64,000 bases of DNA. It comes from Streptococcus mitis NCTC 12261. GTDB lineage: Bacteria; Bacillota; Bacilli; Lactobacillales; Streptococcaceae. Within the stretch, counting starts at the first letter, position 1, and each line of letters starts with the position of its first letter. Of the stretch, positions 38,971-47,030 are shown piece by piece. Made by a program: the position numbers and the translations under genes. The notes under the pieces were generated by a model, which worked only from the letters and a program-made list of their open reading frames with translations, ran no database searches and was not told the origin of the DNA. The stretch covers positions 1,541,501 to 1,605,500 of the forward strand of contig NZ_CP028414.1 of NCBI RefSeq assembly GCF_000148585.2, read 5' to 3'.

Positions 38971-40179
38971 ATGAACTATATTAAAAGACCACATTATTTA
39001 GATTTTTTAAGAAGACATCGTGACCGACAAATCATCAAAGTTGTGAGTGGAGTTAGACGAGCTGGTAAATCTGTTCTCTTTCAACTCTATAAAGAGGAGT
39101 TACTAGCAACTGGGGTAGACGAGGATCAAATCATATCCATCAATTTTGAGGATCTGAGTTACTATGACCTCCGACATTTTCAAACATTATACGCTTATAT
39201 AAAAGATCAATTAGTTAGCGAGAAAACATACTATATCTTTTTAGATGAAATTCAACATGTTGAGAAATTTGAACTGGTAGCAGATAGTCTATTCATCCTA
39301 CCAAATGTTGACCTCTATTTGACTGGATCAAACGCCTACTTTATGAGCAGCCAATTAGCAACAAACTTGACTGGTCGGTATGTTGAGATAGAGGTTCTTC
39401 CTTTGTCATTTGAAGAATATCTATCAGGTCAATCTCTCACAGAAAATCTGAATACAACAGAAATTTTTAACAATTATCTCTTTAGTGCTTTCCCTTACTT
39501 ATTGCAAACATCATCTTACGCTGAAAAAATTGATTATCTAAGAGGAATATATAACTCAATACTGTTAAATGATATTGTAACTAGATTAGGAAATCCAAAT
39601 CCTACTATTATTGAACGCATTGTCCGAACCCTTCTCAGTAGTACAGGTAGCTTAATATCAACAAATAAGATTCGCAATACCCTGGTCAGCCAAAACGTTT
39701 CAATCTCCCATAATACTTTGGAAAATTATTTGACGACTTTGACAGATAGTTTGCTTTTTTATTCCGTTCCACGTTTTGATGTAAAAGGTAGAGCATTATT
39801 GCAACGCTTAGAAAAATATTATCCCGTTGATTTAGGTTTACGACATCTCTTATTACCAGACCACAAAGAAGACATTGGGCATATCTTGGAAAATATGGTA
39901 TATTTAGAATTGAGACGTAGATATTCACAAGTATATGTTGGTAATTTAGATAAATATGAGGTTGATTTTGTTGTTGTAACTGATCTTGGTCACTACACTT
40001 ATTATCAAGTCAGTGAAACAACACTTGCTCCAGAAACACTAGAAAGAGAACTTAGACCACTAGAAGCCATTAAAGATCAATTCCCAAAATATCTATTAAC
40101 AATGGATACGATTCAGCCAACAGCCAATTACAATGGTATTGAGAAGAAAAACATTATAGATTGGTTACTAGAAAAGTAG
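38971..40179 (+). CDS. AAA+ ATPase with DUF4143 domain
   Basis: 402 residues from the ATG at 38971, which follows GAGG; an in-frame ATG 30 bp upstream lacks such a site. The N-terminal AAA_14 domain has Walker A GVRRAGKS and Walker B YYIFLDEIQHVEKF. The C-terminal DUF4143 region contains LGLRHLLL, LENMVYLELRRR and EVDFVV, reminiscent of a PD-(D/E)XK-like fold. These proteins are common next to mobile elements and have no settled function. It lies just left of the leftmost rpsI repeat, so it may be chromosomal or a relic of an older insertion. Confidence 0.85.
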   Translation: MNYIKRPHYLDFLRRHRDRQIIKVVSGVRRAGKSVLFQLYKEELLATGVDEDQIISINFEDLSYYDLRHFQTLYAYIKDQLVSEKTYYIFLDEIQHVEKFELVADSLFILPNVDLYLTGSNAYFMSSQLATNLTGRYVEIEVLPLSFEEYLSGQSLTENLNTTEIFNNYLFSAFPYLLQTSSYAEKIDYLRGIYNSILLNDIVTRLGNPNPTIIERIVRTLLSSTGSLISTNKIRNTLVSQNVSISHNTLENYLTTLTDSLLFYSVPRFDVKGRALLQRLEKYYPVDLGLRHLLLPDHKEDIGHILENMVYLELRRRYSQVYVGNLDKYEVDFVVVTDLGHYTYYQVSETTLAPETLERELRPLEAIKDQFPKYLLTMDTIQPTANYNGIEKKNIIDWLLEK

Positions 40180-40214
40180 ATAGGCACTGAACACATAAAT
40201 TGAGACGCAAAAAT

Positions 40215-40262
40215 AACACTCCTGTTTAGATCTAGTGAAACTATGAACAGGAGTGTTTTATT
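40215..40262 (+). terminator. Hairpin with T-run after the ATPase gene
   Basis: AACACTCCTGTT pairs with AACAGGAGTGTT, followed by TTATT. Confidence 0.6.
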
Positions 40263-40331
40263 ATGACCGAAAAAGGTTATTCCGTAGAAACTAAGTTACC
40301 CTTCATCAAAATAAAAAATGATAGAAATTAA
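40263..40331 (+). pseudogene. Fragment resembling the N-terminus of an IS3-family OrfA
   Basis: 22 codons (MTEKGYSVETKLPFIKIK) that recall the start of streptococcal IS3-type OrfA proteins. The rest is missing. Identification from memory only. Confidence 0.35.
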
Positions 40332-40360
40332 ATAAGGTAATCACGCCTAGCCTTGCAATC

Positions 40361-40437
40361 AAAATTTAGAAAAGGTTATCACAAAGCTAATCGAGCTAAA
40401 AAATCGACAAAAAAGCACTTTGCAAAATCTTTGCAAA
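40361..40437. other. Scar of a third rpsI-integrated element (integrase-proximal flank)
   Basis: The 77 bp before the left att repeat match the sequence next to the intact integrase at 60655-60742: the same AGGTTATCACAAAGCT repeat, the GCTNNNNGAGCT run and a GCACTTTGCAAA hairpin. No integrase gene remains here, so this is the end of an element whose body has been deleted. Confidence 0.75.
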
Positions 40438-40519
40438 GTGCTTTGAAACGTTGATATAATCGTATTGATTAACGTTTTGAGAATTGTGAAGCTTTACGAG
40501 CTTTCTTAAGACCTGGTTT
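40438..40519. other. att repeat A (copy of the rpsI 3' end)
   Basis: 82 bp equal to 60743-60824 except for one base (GTGAAGC against GTGATGC). It contains the last 16 codons and stop of rpsI plus 31 bp beyond. It is the left end of element 2. Confidence 0.9.
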
Positions 40520-40645
40520 GGAAAGTATGAGTTTCAGTTGGACTAAAAATAGTGTAAAATCAATATTCTATAGTTTTCAACTGCCTTTTTATTTCAAAAA
40601 ATTTGTATAAGTTTTATTGAATGAGGGAAATTTCAAGTAAACAAC

Positions 40646-41554
40646 TTAGCTGTTATTACTCCCGAATAGAGTTTCCCACTGAGTTATTGATAATGGGAGT
40701 ATGGGTTTGTTTTTCTTGTAAAAATCTAATAGGTCATCATTATCTATTCGAATCACATTGTCAATCTGATCTATATTAATTACTTGCGGTGCATATAGGT
40801 AAACTATATATCCCTCTTCAACATATTGTTTAAAATCTAAAGCATCAAGTACTTTCGCTTTCTTACCTTTCACCTGAACCACAGCTTTCCTAAAGTTGCC
40901 AACCTCCCTAGAAATCATTTCACACTCGATCTTAATTGTAGTAGATTTATTTGCTATTGAATTAGATAGAACATAGTAGTTCTCTTCTATTTGCAAATAA
41001 GATATCACAAGTTCCTCTAAGTCAAAATCTGGTAGATTATCCAAAAGATTATCCTCATATGGAATAACCTTATAATATTTACTGTTTGATAATTGATTAA
41101 AAATTGTTTTCGAATACTCAATTATTATTCTATCACGAATTCTTTCAACAGTACCACCTCGTGGCCTATTGAAGGACGATTTAATTTGACCAGGAACTTG
41201 CATTCAAAAATTATAAGCTTCAACTGGTAAGACTGCTCCAATATCCAATCGTTTATCACATACTACTTCAACAGGCGACTTAACTCTACAAATCCAGTAT
41301 CTACCATCTAGATCTCTTGTCCAGAATAAGTCGTCTACTTTTGCATCCCTAAAAACGTTAATTGCTGGGTTAGCTCTTCCAGATAATTCTTTAACCCTTT
41401 GATAATACTCTTGAAAACTCTCACGATAGAGATCTTCACTCTGACTACTCCACCCAATAGCAACATACTGTTTTTTACTATTTAAACAGAAATCCACCAA
41501 TTCCTGTCTAGAATCAGTCCCAGTCTTCAAGTGTAATCTCACTACATTATCCAT
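40646..41554 (-). pseudogene. PUA/EVE-like plus nuclease-like protein gene, split by one in-frame TGA
   Basis: Two adjacent frames, 41204-41554 and 40646-41203, are in the same register with only a TGA between them (AAT TTT TGA ATG). Joined, they give about 302 residues. The first part (VAIGWSS, VDDLFWTRDLDGRYWICRV) looks like a PUA/EVE-type sensor domain. The second has IECEMISREVGNFRKAVVQV followed by KGKK, an E...xVK pattern compatible with a PD-(D/E)XK nuclease. Domain calls are inferences by eye. TGG to TGA is the simplest change. It could be a broken restriction or defence gene. Confidence 0.5.
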
Positions 41555-41570
41555 AAATTTTACCTCATCA

Positions 41571-41633
41571 AAGGATATAATTGTAGCATTAGTATATCAT
41601 AAATAACAACAAAATTTTGACTTCCCGAAAACT
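41571..41633 (-). promoter_or_regulatory. Promoter segment of the split nuclease-like gene, duplicated at 55895-55956
   Basis: About 62 bp, including AGTATATCATAAATAACAAC and TTTTGACTTCCCGAAA, recurs with few changes at 55895-55956. On the minus strand it carries TATACT as a -10 candidate upstream of the 41554 start. Confidence 0.6.
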
Positions 41634-41717
41634 AATACGATATATTGGAAGTATTGATCTTAAATAGAATATATGCGAACCGTATTAATGCCAGATTTTT
41701 TTAATAATTTCAAATTA

Positions 41718-42494
41718 TTATCTATTTCGACTTTTCTTCTTATCAAACTTATTAATTTCTAGTTGGACATATTTTTTAAGGCTACTATTTTTGATTCTAC
41801 AGTCGATAATTTTGTTTTCTTTAATTAAATTAGATATCTTATTTTTGAACTTTTCATTATTTTTTTCTCTGTATACTACTATTGTTTCAACTATCTTAAC
41901 CATTGTATCTAGTTTTTTTGATAACAAAACTAATTTTGATATATCATCGTATTTATTCAAAGCATCTGGAGTACTTTCTTTTGTTCCATCAGAATTTAAT
42001 TGTGTACTCCACTGACCATGAGCCAATCTATTTCTCATCGTTATAAATTCCTGAAACTCTTTTAAATAATTACTCTTATCTCGAAAGAGCTCTAATAGAT
42101 TTTGTCCATTCACATCAGTCCAATCAATATCTGTTGATTTTTGAAAACTGATTTCTAGGCACTTATGCCATTTATCATATGTTGTACCTTTTCTCTTAAT
42201 AATAGTTTGTAATTCAGCCTCACTAAAGGCTACCGAAGAATTTTCATGTAATATTTTCATCAATTGTAATTCAAATCTGCTACCTAAAATATAAGCGTAT
42301 AGATTAGTCAATGCTTTCAATTCATATATAAGCTTTTTTCTAATTTGACTTTCTTTATTATTTGAAATATACCAATAATATTCACCTGCTAATGGTCTTA
42401 TTTGACGTCTAAGAACATCTAACTGAAAATCTGCATATCGAATATTTTCAGTATAGAATTGATATAAATTTTCCTTTGTAAGCTGTTGTGCCAT
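41718..42494 (-). CDS. HEPN-like RNase-type protein
   Basis: 258 residues from the ATG at 42494, chosen because GGAGGGGAA precedes it; a longer frame would begin inside the upstream terminator hairpin. The chain is helical and charged. Near residue 154 it holds MRNRLAHG, an Rx4H motif of the HEPN RNase superfamily followed by the usual Gly. HEPN proteins cleave RNA in toxin, abortive-infection and Cas13 systems. The C-terminus is lysine-rich. Upstream lies a terminator whose 5' half is part of a tRNA-like RNA. I do not recognise a named family (not clearly Abi_2). Confidence 0.65.
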   Translation of the reverse strand: MAQQLTKENLYQFYTENIRYADFQLDVLRRQIRPLAGEYYWYISNNKESQIRKKLIYELKALTNLYAYILGSRFELQLMKILHENSSVAFSEAELQTIIKRKGTTYDKWHKCLEISFQKSTDIDWTDVNGQNLLELFRDKSNYLKEFQEFITMRNRLAHGQWSTQLNSDGTKESTPDALNKYDDISKLVLLSKKLDTMVKIVETIVVYREKNNEKFKNKISNLIKENKIIDCRIKNSSLKKYVQLEINKFDKKKSRNR

Positions 42495-42509
42495 TTCCCC
42501 TCCAAAAAC

Positions 42510-42566
42510 AAAAACCCTACTCTTCGAAAAAGTTTTCATAAATCAAAACTCTTTCGGAGGGTAGGG
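42510..42566 (-). terminator. Intrinsic terminator between the tRNA-like RNA and the HEPN gene
   Basis: On the minus strand, bases 42566-42545 (starting CCCTACCCTCCGAAAG) pair with 42537-42515 (ending CGAAGAGTAGGG) over 22 positions with two mismatches and one G-U, around a seven-base loop, then TTTTTGTTTTT. The 5' half includes the 3' strands of the T-stem and acceptor stem of the tRNA-like fold, so the two structures exclude each other. It ends about 16 bases before the HEPN start codon. Confidence 0.75.
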
Positions 42567-42655
42567 TTCGAACCCACCTTTGGTCATTAAACTTAGTTCC
42601 TAAGTGACCGACTTCCAAATTTGGATGTGTTATTTACCACTTTACACCATCTCCG
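42555..42655 (-). ncRNA. tRNA-like RNA with long variable arm (class II type), upstream of the HEPN gene
   Basis: About 101 nt with tRNA geometry. Acceptor strands CGGAG/CTCCG (five of seven pairs), U8, D-stem GTGT/ACAC with AAAGTGGTAAATA loop, a long variable arm (GGTCA...TGACC and CTTAG-gaa-CTAAG), and a perfect T-arm (GTGGG-TTCGAAC-CCTAC). The anticodon arm is abnormal: TCCAAATTTGGA folds on itself and leaves no proper seven-base loop. No CCA is encoded. It is therefore a tRNA mimic or a decayed Ser/Leu/Tyr-type tRNA rather than a working tRNA. A near-consensus promoter precedes it. Confidence 0.65.
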
Positions 42656-42676
42656 TGTAATAAAGTATACAATTTT

Positions 42677-42705
42677 ATTATAACCAATCACTGACTATTA
42701 GTCAA
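42677..42705 (-). promoter_or_regulatory. Strong promoter of the tRNA-like / HEPN transcript
   Basis: Minus strand TTGACT (42700-42705), exactly 17 bp, TATAAT (42677-42682). Transcription would start about 15 bases before the tRNA-like fold. Confidence 0.85.
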
Positions 42706-42741
42706 TAACTTTCTAATACGTTATAGATACATTATCTTGTC

Positions 42742-44283
42742 CGTAACTTCTAAAAGTAACTTCCATCTCTCTCCCAAAACTGGAAGTTAGTCTCAGACGA
42801 CGAATGATGCTAGAATTAAGTCTGAGACTTTTCGTGAGGAGGAACCTCATGACGAAAAAACAAAAACATCTCACTCTAGAAGAACGTATTGACATCCAAA
42901 CTGGAATCAGCCAACAGGAGACTTTCCGTTCCATCGCTGAGAAAATTAGAAAAGACCCGTCAACGATTTCAAAGGAAATCAAGCGCAATCGCATCATGCA
43001 TCCAACATCCGTCAAATCTGATTGCACGGATTGCCCACTTCTCAAAAAAGCTCCTTATGTCTGTAACAACTGTCCAAAAAAGAGAACGGATTGTGGCTTT
43101 AACCGCTATCTTTACTACGCGAAAAAGGCCCAGGAACAGTACAAGACTATGTTGAGGGAGTCCAGAGAGGGCATTCCCCTAAACAAGAAAAGTTTTTATC
43201 AGATGGACAAGATCTTATCCCTAGGCATCCAGAAGAAACAAAGCATCTACCATATCATTCAGACACATAACCTACCTGTGTCGAAAGCTACGGTGTATCG
43301 ACATGCCAAGCTGGGCTATCTAACAACCAAGCCCATTGATTTCCCTCGGATGGTCAAGTTCAAGGCACGCAGAAAATCCAGAAAAGTAGCTATTCCCAAA
43401 GAGCTGAAAATTGGGCGAACCTACCAAGATTTCCAAGAGTTACGAGAAATAGATGATTTCTTCAAATGGTTGGAAATGGATACGGTCATCGGCAGACCTG
43501 GTGGAAAGCTACTGCTCACCTTCAACGTTTCCTTCTGCAATTTCCTCTTCGCCTTGCTTTTGGACAACAAGACTGCTCTGGAGGTCGCCACTAAATTCGC
43601 AGCTTTGAAAGAAAGAGTCATGGACGGAGGGTATGCGTTCCATCAGCTGTTCCCTGTCATTCTAACGGACAACGGATCTGAGTTCTCCTATGTGGAGGAG
43701 CTTGAGCGAGACATTGATGGTAAGTCTCACCTCTACTTCTGCGACCCTAGCCGTCCTGACCAGAAGGGGCGGATTGAGAAGAACCATACGGTTTTGCGAG
43801 CCATTCTGCCCAAGGGCACTTCCTTTGACCAGCTGACTCAGAAAGACGTCAATCTAGTCATTTCCCATGTCAATTCCTTGAAACGAGAAGAGTTTCAAGG
43901 AAAATCTGCTTACAACGTCTTCACCTTCAACTTTGGCGAGGACATCGCTGCTCTTCTGGGGTGCCAATTTGTCAAACCAGAAGACACACACTTATCACCT
44001 GATTTATTGAAATAAAGGGAATTTTCCTCTCTAACTACACATCTTATCACCATCGAAAAGTCTCACACTAAACGCTAGCAACTGGAAGTTACTCTAAGAC
44101 GACTCTGTTTTAGGGCTATTTGTCGTGCACTTTTTTCTTAGTCTTTTCTCTTTTGAACCTTTATATATCAAAAAAAGAAAACCAGTGGACGTTAGTCTAA
44201 GAAGAATTTCTACTGATTTCACGCGTTTTTCTCATACTAAAGGCTAGGTTGTGGGAAACTGGAAGTTAGTTTTAGAAGTTACC
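42742..44283. mobile_element. IS30-type insertion element with 24-bp terminal inverted repeats and 13-bp target duplication
   Basis: The ends 42742-42765 and 44260-44283 are inverted copies with two mismatches (inner core TAACTTCTAAAA). They are flanked by the same 13 bases, ACATTATCTTGTC, at 42729-42741 and 44284-44296. Inside are the transposase gene and further GGAAGTTA-type subterminal repeats. An inner pair of inverted repeats (42809-42834 and 44054-44079, core TGAGACTTTTCG) also flanks the gene. A 13-bp duplication is long for the IS30 family, which I know as making 2-3 bp. Confidence 0.7.
42849..44015 (+). CDS. IS30 family transposase
   Basis: 388 residues from the ATG at 42849 (GGAGGAAC precedes; an in-frame upstream ATG lies in the inverted repeat). 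N-terminal HTH (HLTLEERIDIQTGISQ, SIAEKIRKDPSTISKEIKRN), and the DDE catalytic domain with EMDTVIG, ILTDNGSEF and DQKGRIEKNH. The frame is complete. Base composition is richer in GC than its neighbours. Confidence 0.92.
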   Translation: MTKKQKHLTLEERIDIQTGISQQETFRSIAEKIRKDPSTISKEIKRNRIMHPTSVKSDCTDCPLLKKAPYVCNNCPKKRTDCGFNRYLYYAKKAQEQYKTMLRESREGIPLNKKSFYQMDKILSLGIQKKQSIYHIIQTHNLPVSKATVYRHAKLGYLTTKPIDFPRMVKFKARRKSRKVAIPKELKIGRTYQDFQELREIDDFFKWLEMDTVIGRPGGKLLLTFNVSFCNFLFALLLDNKTALEVATKFAALKERVMDGGYAFHQLFPVILTDNGSEFSYVEELERDIDGKSHLYFCDPSRPDQKGRIEKNHTVLRAILPKGTSFDQLTQKDVNLVISHVNSLKREEFQGKSAYNVFTFNFGEDIAALLGCQFVKPEDTHLSPDLLK

Positions 44284-44345
44284 ACATTATCTTGTCTATT
44301 CTTTAAAAATCTTTATAAATAATTCTCCTACTTAAGTATTACAGT

Positions 44346-44831
44346 CTAATTAAGAATCAAAAATGTAAATACTGTCAATAAATCTCTCATCAATAGAATA
44401 AGGGAGAATGTCATCTGGGCTGGCATAGTTTTGGAAAATGTACTGGATTTCCATGTTTTTCTCAATATACAAGTCCATGCGAGGGGGGGAACGATATGAG
44501 TAATCCTAGCCCACTCTTCGATAAATCGGACATAATCAAAGGTTATAGGCAGGCCTTGTCTGCATGCTACATAATAGTTGAATTTCTTGGTCTTAATATC
44601 AAAAGGCAGGTCATAGGAATGGCTAACGTTATTTTTACCAAACACTTTCTTAAACATCGGCGAGGAAGCTAATATCAAGCCGTTAGCATTCACCGCTCTA
44701 CTCATGACACAAAGAGAGGTTTTCAACGGATGTAGTCCACGTTCCACACACTCAACACTAGCATAGAAGGATTTCATATCCACAAAAGCTATGTCGCTTT
44801 TTGGTTCTCATGAATAGTCAAAATACCCCAT
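44346..44831 (-). pseudogene. umuC-like gene, broken and 3'-truncated
   Basis: Homologous to the start of the intact umuC-like gene at 24404-25819 but with three lesions: a TGA at codon 8 (AGA in the intact copy), a frameshift near residue 107 around a run of seven G (44484-44490), and loss of everything after IDERFID. It lies 3 bp after the S24 repressor gene, as in the intact module. Confidence 0.88.
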
Positions 44832-44833
44832 AG

Positions 44834-45511
44834 CTAGTCCTCCAATGGCATGAAGTGACCGACGATCTTTCCTACGACTCGCGGGTTCTCATCGAATGGC
44901 GCAAACTTATCAGGATAACCCTTATCGATTGACACTAAGCGGAGTCCTTCTTCCTCACGATAGACTTTCTTGATGTAGGTCTGTGAATCCCAGACGACAG
45001 CATAAACAGCACCGTCATAATCGAAACCAGTCTCTATGATAAGAGCTACTTCTCCATTCTGGTAGGTCGGTTCCATTGAATTTCTATCAACCCAAGAAGC
45101 AAAATCATGCGGTAATTCTTCATTGTAGTAAACCACGTCATAGTCCAGGTCACCATAAACAGAGGCACCAATACCAGCAGAAAGTTTCTCGTAAACATGA
45201 TACTCTGAACGTTTCTCAGAAATGCTAACAATCTTCTGTGACGATAACAGGTCACGAACGTAGGTAATAGCTTTCTCCTGATTTGGCTCTGTCAGTTGCT
45301 TATAGAGAGATGAGATTTCATCTTCACTCAAATAGCCTTCTGGAATCTTTAAGACTTTTTCCAACTTAGCAATATTGACTTTAGTTGGTTTTGACAAGCC
45401 TTTTTCCCACTTGAAGTAAGCCTGCTTTGAAACTCCGATAAGCTCAGCCAATTCTTGTTGCTCTAAGCCTAGCTCTTCTCGTTTTTGTTTTAATTTATCA
45501 GGTTGATACAT
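44834..45511 (-). CDS. Xre / S24 peptidase repressor of the element (HdiR/ImmR-like)
   Basis: 225 residues. HTH (LKQKREELGLEQQELAELIG, QAYFKWEKG) and S24 domain with catalytic Ser in DRNSMEPTYQNG and Lys in TYIKKVYRE. It is a diverged paralogue of the product at 25823-26509. The ImmA-type peptidase gene 2 bp upstream suggests a repressor that can be removed by cleavage, as in ICEBs1-like elements. It should repress the dyad at 46402-46421. Confidence 0.85.
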   Translation of the reverse strand: MYQPDKLKQKREELGLEQQELAELIGVSKQAYFKWEKGLSKPTKVNIAKLEKVLKIPEGYLSEDEISSLYKQLTEPNQEKAITYVRDLLSSQKIVSISEKRSEYHVYEKLSAGIGASVYGDLDYDVVYYNEELPHDFASWVDRNSMEPTYQNGEVALIIETGFDYDGAVYAVVWDSQTYIKKVYREEEGLRLVSIDKGYPDKFAPFDENPRVVGKIVGHFMPLED

Positions 45512-45513
45512 AA

Positions 45514-46407
45514 CTACCTCTTTTCTAATAGGAGTATTGTTTTGACTCGTGATTTTGCTTGCTTTGTGGTCAACTTATCTGTACGCCAGGCGTAACCCAC
45601 TGACTGTCCAAAGTCATATTCTAACCAAGTACCAATATCATCTTCTTGTTCTAGTTCCTTGCGAAAGCTATTTTCTAGCAACTCAGGAAACTCTGTACTT
45701 GCCACAAAATGACACTCTCTCAGGCGATTCAGAACTTTAGCAAAAACATCTTCTTTCACCACTCGGTACTCGTCTTCAATCTCAGTATGGACTTTCTCAA
45801 AAATACTGAGGACAAACTTGCTTTGACCTGATTGATATTGATAAATAGTTGAGTTAATCTCTTGATTGTTTCGTTTCAAACGATAGCGGAATAAATCTTG
45901 TAATCGAAATTCCAAGGCATCCGCTGATACGGATAGCTCTGTCATTACTTGCTTGAAACTATCCAAGCGATAATAAATTTTTGATAGTAAGACAATATCA
46001 GGCATGAGAATATAAGCAGAGAAAAGATTGGCTTCACTCTCGTCAATCGTATCTTTTTTTCCATTTAATTGAGTAAACTGCTTCCCTGAATGTCCCAAGA
46101 TATAGTGACCTAGTTCATGACACTTAGTGAAGTACTGTTTAACTTGCGAATTCTGACTTTCATAGGAAATTAAAATACCGTCCTCATCTATCATCGTCAA
46201 TCCCTCAATCTTCCGATTGGTAAAGTGATGCTCCATTACCTTAATGGCAAACTTTTGGATACAGTCATCAAAATAGTAATGAAAGTGATAATTTAAGGGT
46301 GAAACCTGATTATCCTTCATGAATTGGTATAGTTGTTCTCTTGCAATTTGGGTTACTCTTGTATAAACGTCTTTCATAGTACGCCTCCTCACAAATTTAT
46401 AAGTCAA
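45514..46407 (-). CDS. ImmA/IrrE-type metallopeptidase
   Basis: 297 residues. The zinc protease motif is in KCHELGHYILGHSG (HELGH plus a downstream acid in DESEANLFSAYIL). ImmA-type proteases cleave a partner Xre repressor on DNA damage. Here the protease gene comes first and the repressor second. The in-frame ATG at 46377 (MKDVYTRVTQ) is an alternative start, since the first 10 residues overlap the operator region. Confidence 0.82.
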   Translation of the reverse strand: MTYKFVRRRTMKDVYTRVTQIAREQLYQFMKDNQVSPLNYHFHYYFDDCIQKFAIKVMEHHFTNRKIEGLTMIDEDGILISYESQNSQVKQYFTKCHELGHYILGHSGKQFTQLNGKKDTIDESEANLFSAYILMPDIVLLSKIYYRLDSFKQVMTELSVSADALEFRLQDLFRYRLKRNNQEINSTIYQYQSGQSKFVLSIFEKVHTEIEDEYRVVKEDVFAKVLNRLRECHFVASTEFPELLENSFRKELEQEDDIGTWLEYDFGQSVGYAWRTDKLTTKQAKSRVKTILLLEKR

Positions 46408-46430
46408 CTATTTGGTTGACTAAAATTATA
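46402..46430 (-). promoter_or_regulatory. Operator and -10 of the immA-repressor operon
   Basis: AGTCAACtatttgGTTGACT (46402-46421) is a perfect 7-6-7 dyad next to a minus-strand TATAAT (46425-46430), a layout like that of the S24 module at 26571. If the start at 46407 were used, the dyad would overlap it, which favours the downstream start at 46377. Confidence 0.6.
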
Positions 46431-46569
46431 TAAAAAAAAATGGATGAATGTCCACTGAAAATTAGTTTAACAACTAATGCATCTGTCTCGCAATTAAATT
46501 GAAACCCTATCATTAACACGTTTGTAACACGATTCCTGTAAAATAAATTCCAACTAGGAGGAAATATTT

Positions 46570-46926
46570 ATGAAAAAATTACTTAGCCTTATTGCTCTTT
46601 CTCTTACCACTCTCTTTCTCGTCGCTTGTTCAAGTAAACCTATCATGGACGGGGAATACTATGAAACCGGGGACTACGGAACCAACCTGGTCATCACCAT
46701 TAAGGGTGACAAGGGAACTGTCGATGTCGAAGTTTCAACTAGTAACATGACGATTGATACTGATACACAAACCTTTGAGATTTCAGGATTCGTCAATCCA
46801 ACGGTAAAATATGAATACAAGAATGATGTTATCACTGCTAGTATTACAGGCTCAGAACGTCAATATTTCAAAAAAGATAGTAAAGCATATAAGGATGAGT
46901 TTAAGAAGTTTAATATGACAAAATAG
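46570..46926 (+). CDS. Small lipoprotein of unknown function
   Basis: 118 residues. Signal peptide with lipobox LFLVACSS (Cys near 20), then a beta-rich domain (DGEYYETGDYGTNLVITIKG, TASITGSERQYFKK). A broken homologue lies in element 1 at 56052-56429. AGGAGG precedes the start. No function is recognised; such cargo lipoproteins may act in surface exclusion, but nothing here shows it. Confidence 0.75.
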   Translation: MKKLLSLIALSLTTLFLVACSSKPIMDGEYYETGDYGTNLVITIKGDKGTVDVEVSTSNMTIDTDTQTFEISGFVNPTVKYEYKNDVITASITGSERQYFKKDSKAYKDEFKKFNMTK

Positions 46927-46947
46927 TAATAGAGTTAGATATAATAC

Positions 46948-47002
46948 TAAAGGGCAAACATTATAGATTTTTTAGAGTAAAATCAATAATGCTTGTCCTT
47001 TA
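46948..47002. terminator. Convergent inverted repeat between the lipoprotein and retron genes
   Basis: TAAAGGGCAAACATTAT and ATAATGCTTGTCCTTTA pair over 17 positions with two weak pairs. There is no strong T-run, so terminator function is probable rather than certain. Confidence 0.45.
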
Positions 47003-47030
47003 AACTTTATATCTGCCTATTAGCTCGTTA

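Noticed and set aside
40438..40519. A second rpsI gene
   Set aside because: Only the last 16 codons and the stop are present; it is an attachment-site copy.
42555..42655. A functional tRNA gene
   Set aside because: The anticodon arm cannot form a normal five-base-pair stem with a seven-base loop, two acceptor pairs fail, and the 3' part is used by a terminator. I call it tRNA-like only.
42510..42660. A T-box riboswitch upstream of the HEPN gene, suggested by AAGGTGG and a terminator
   Set aside because: The leader is only about 120 nt, has no stem I or specifier loop, and the GGTGGGTTCGAACCC segment is a tRNA T-arm rather than the T-box AGGGTGGNACCGCG.
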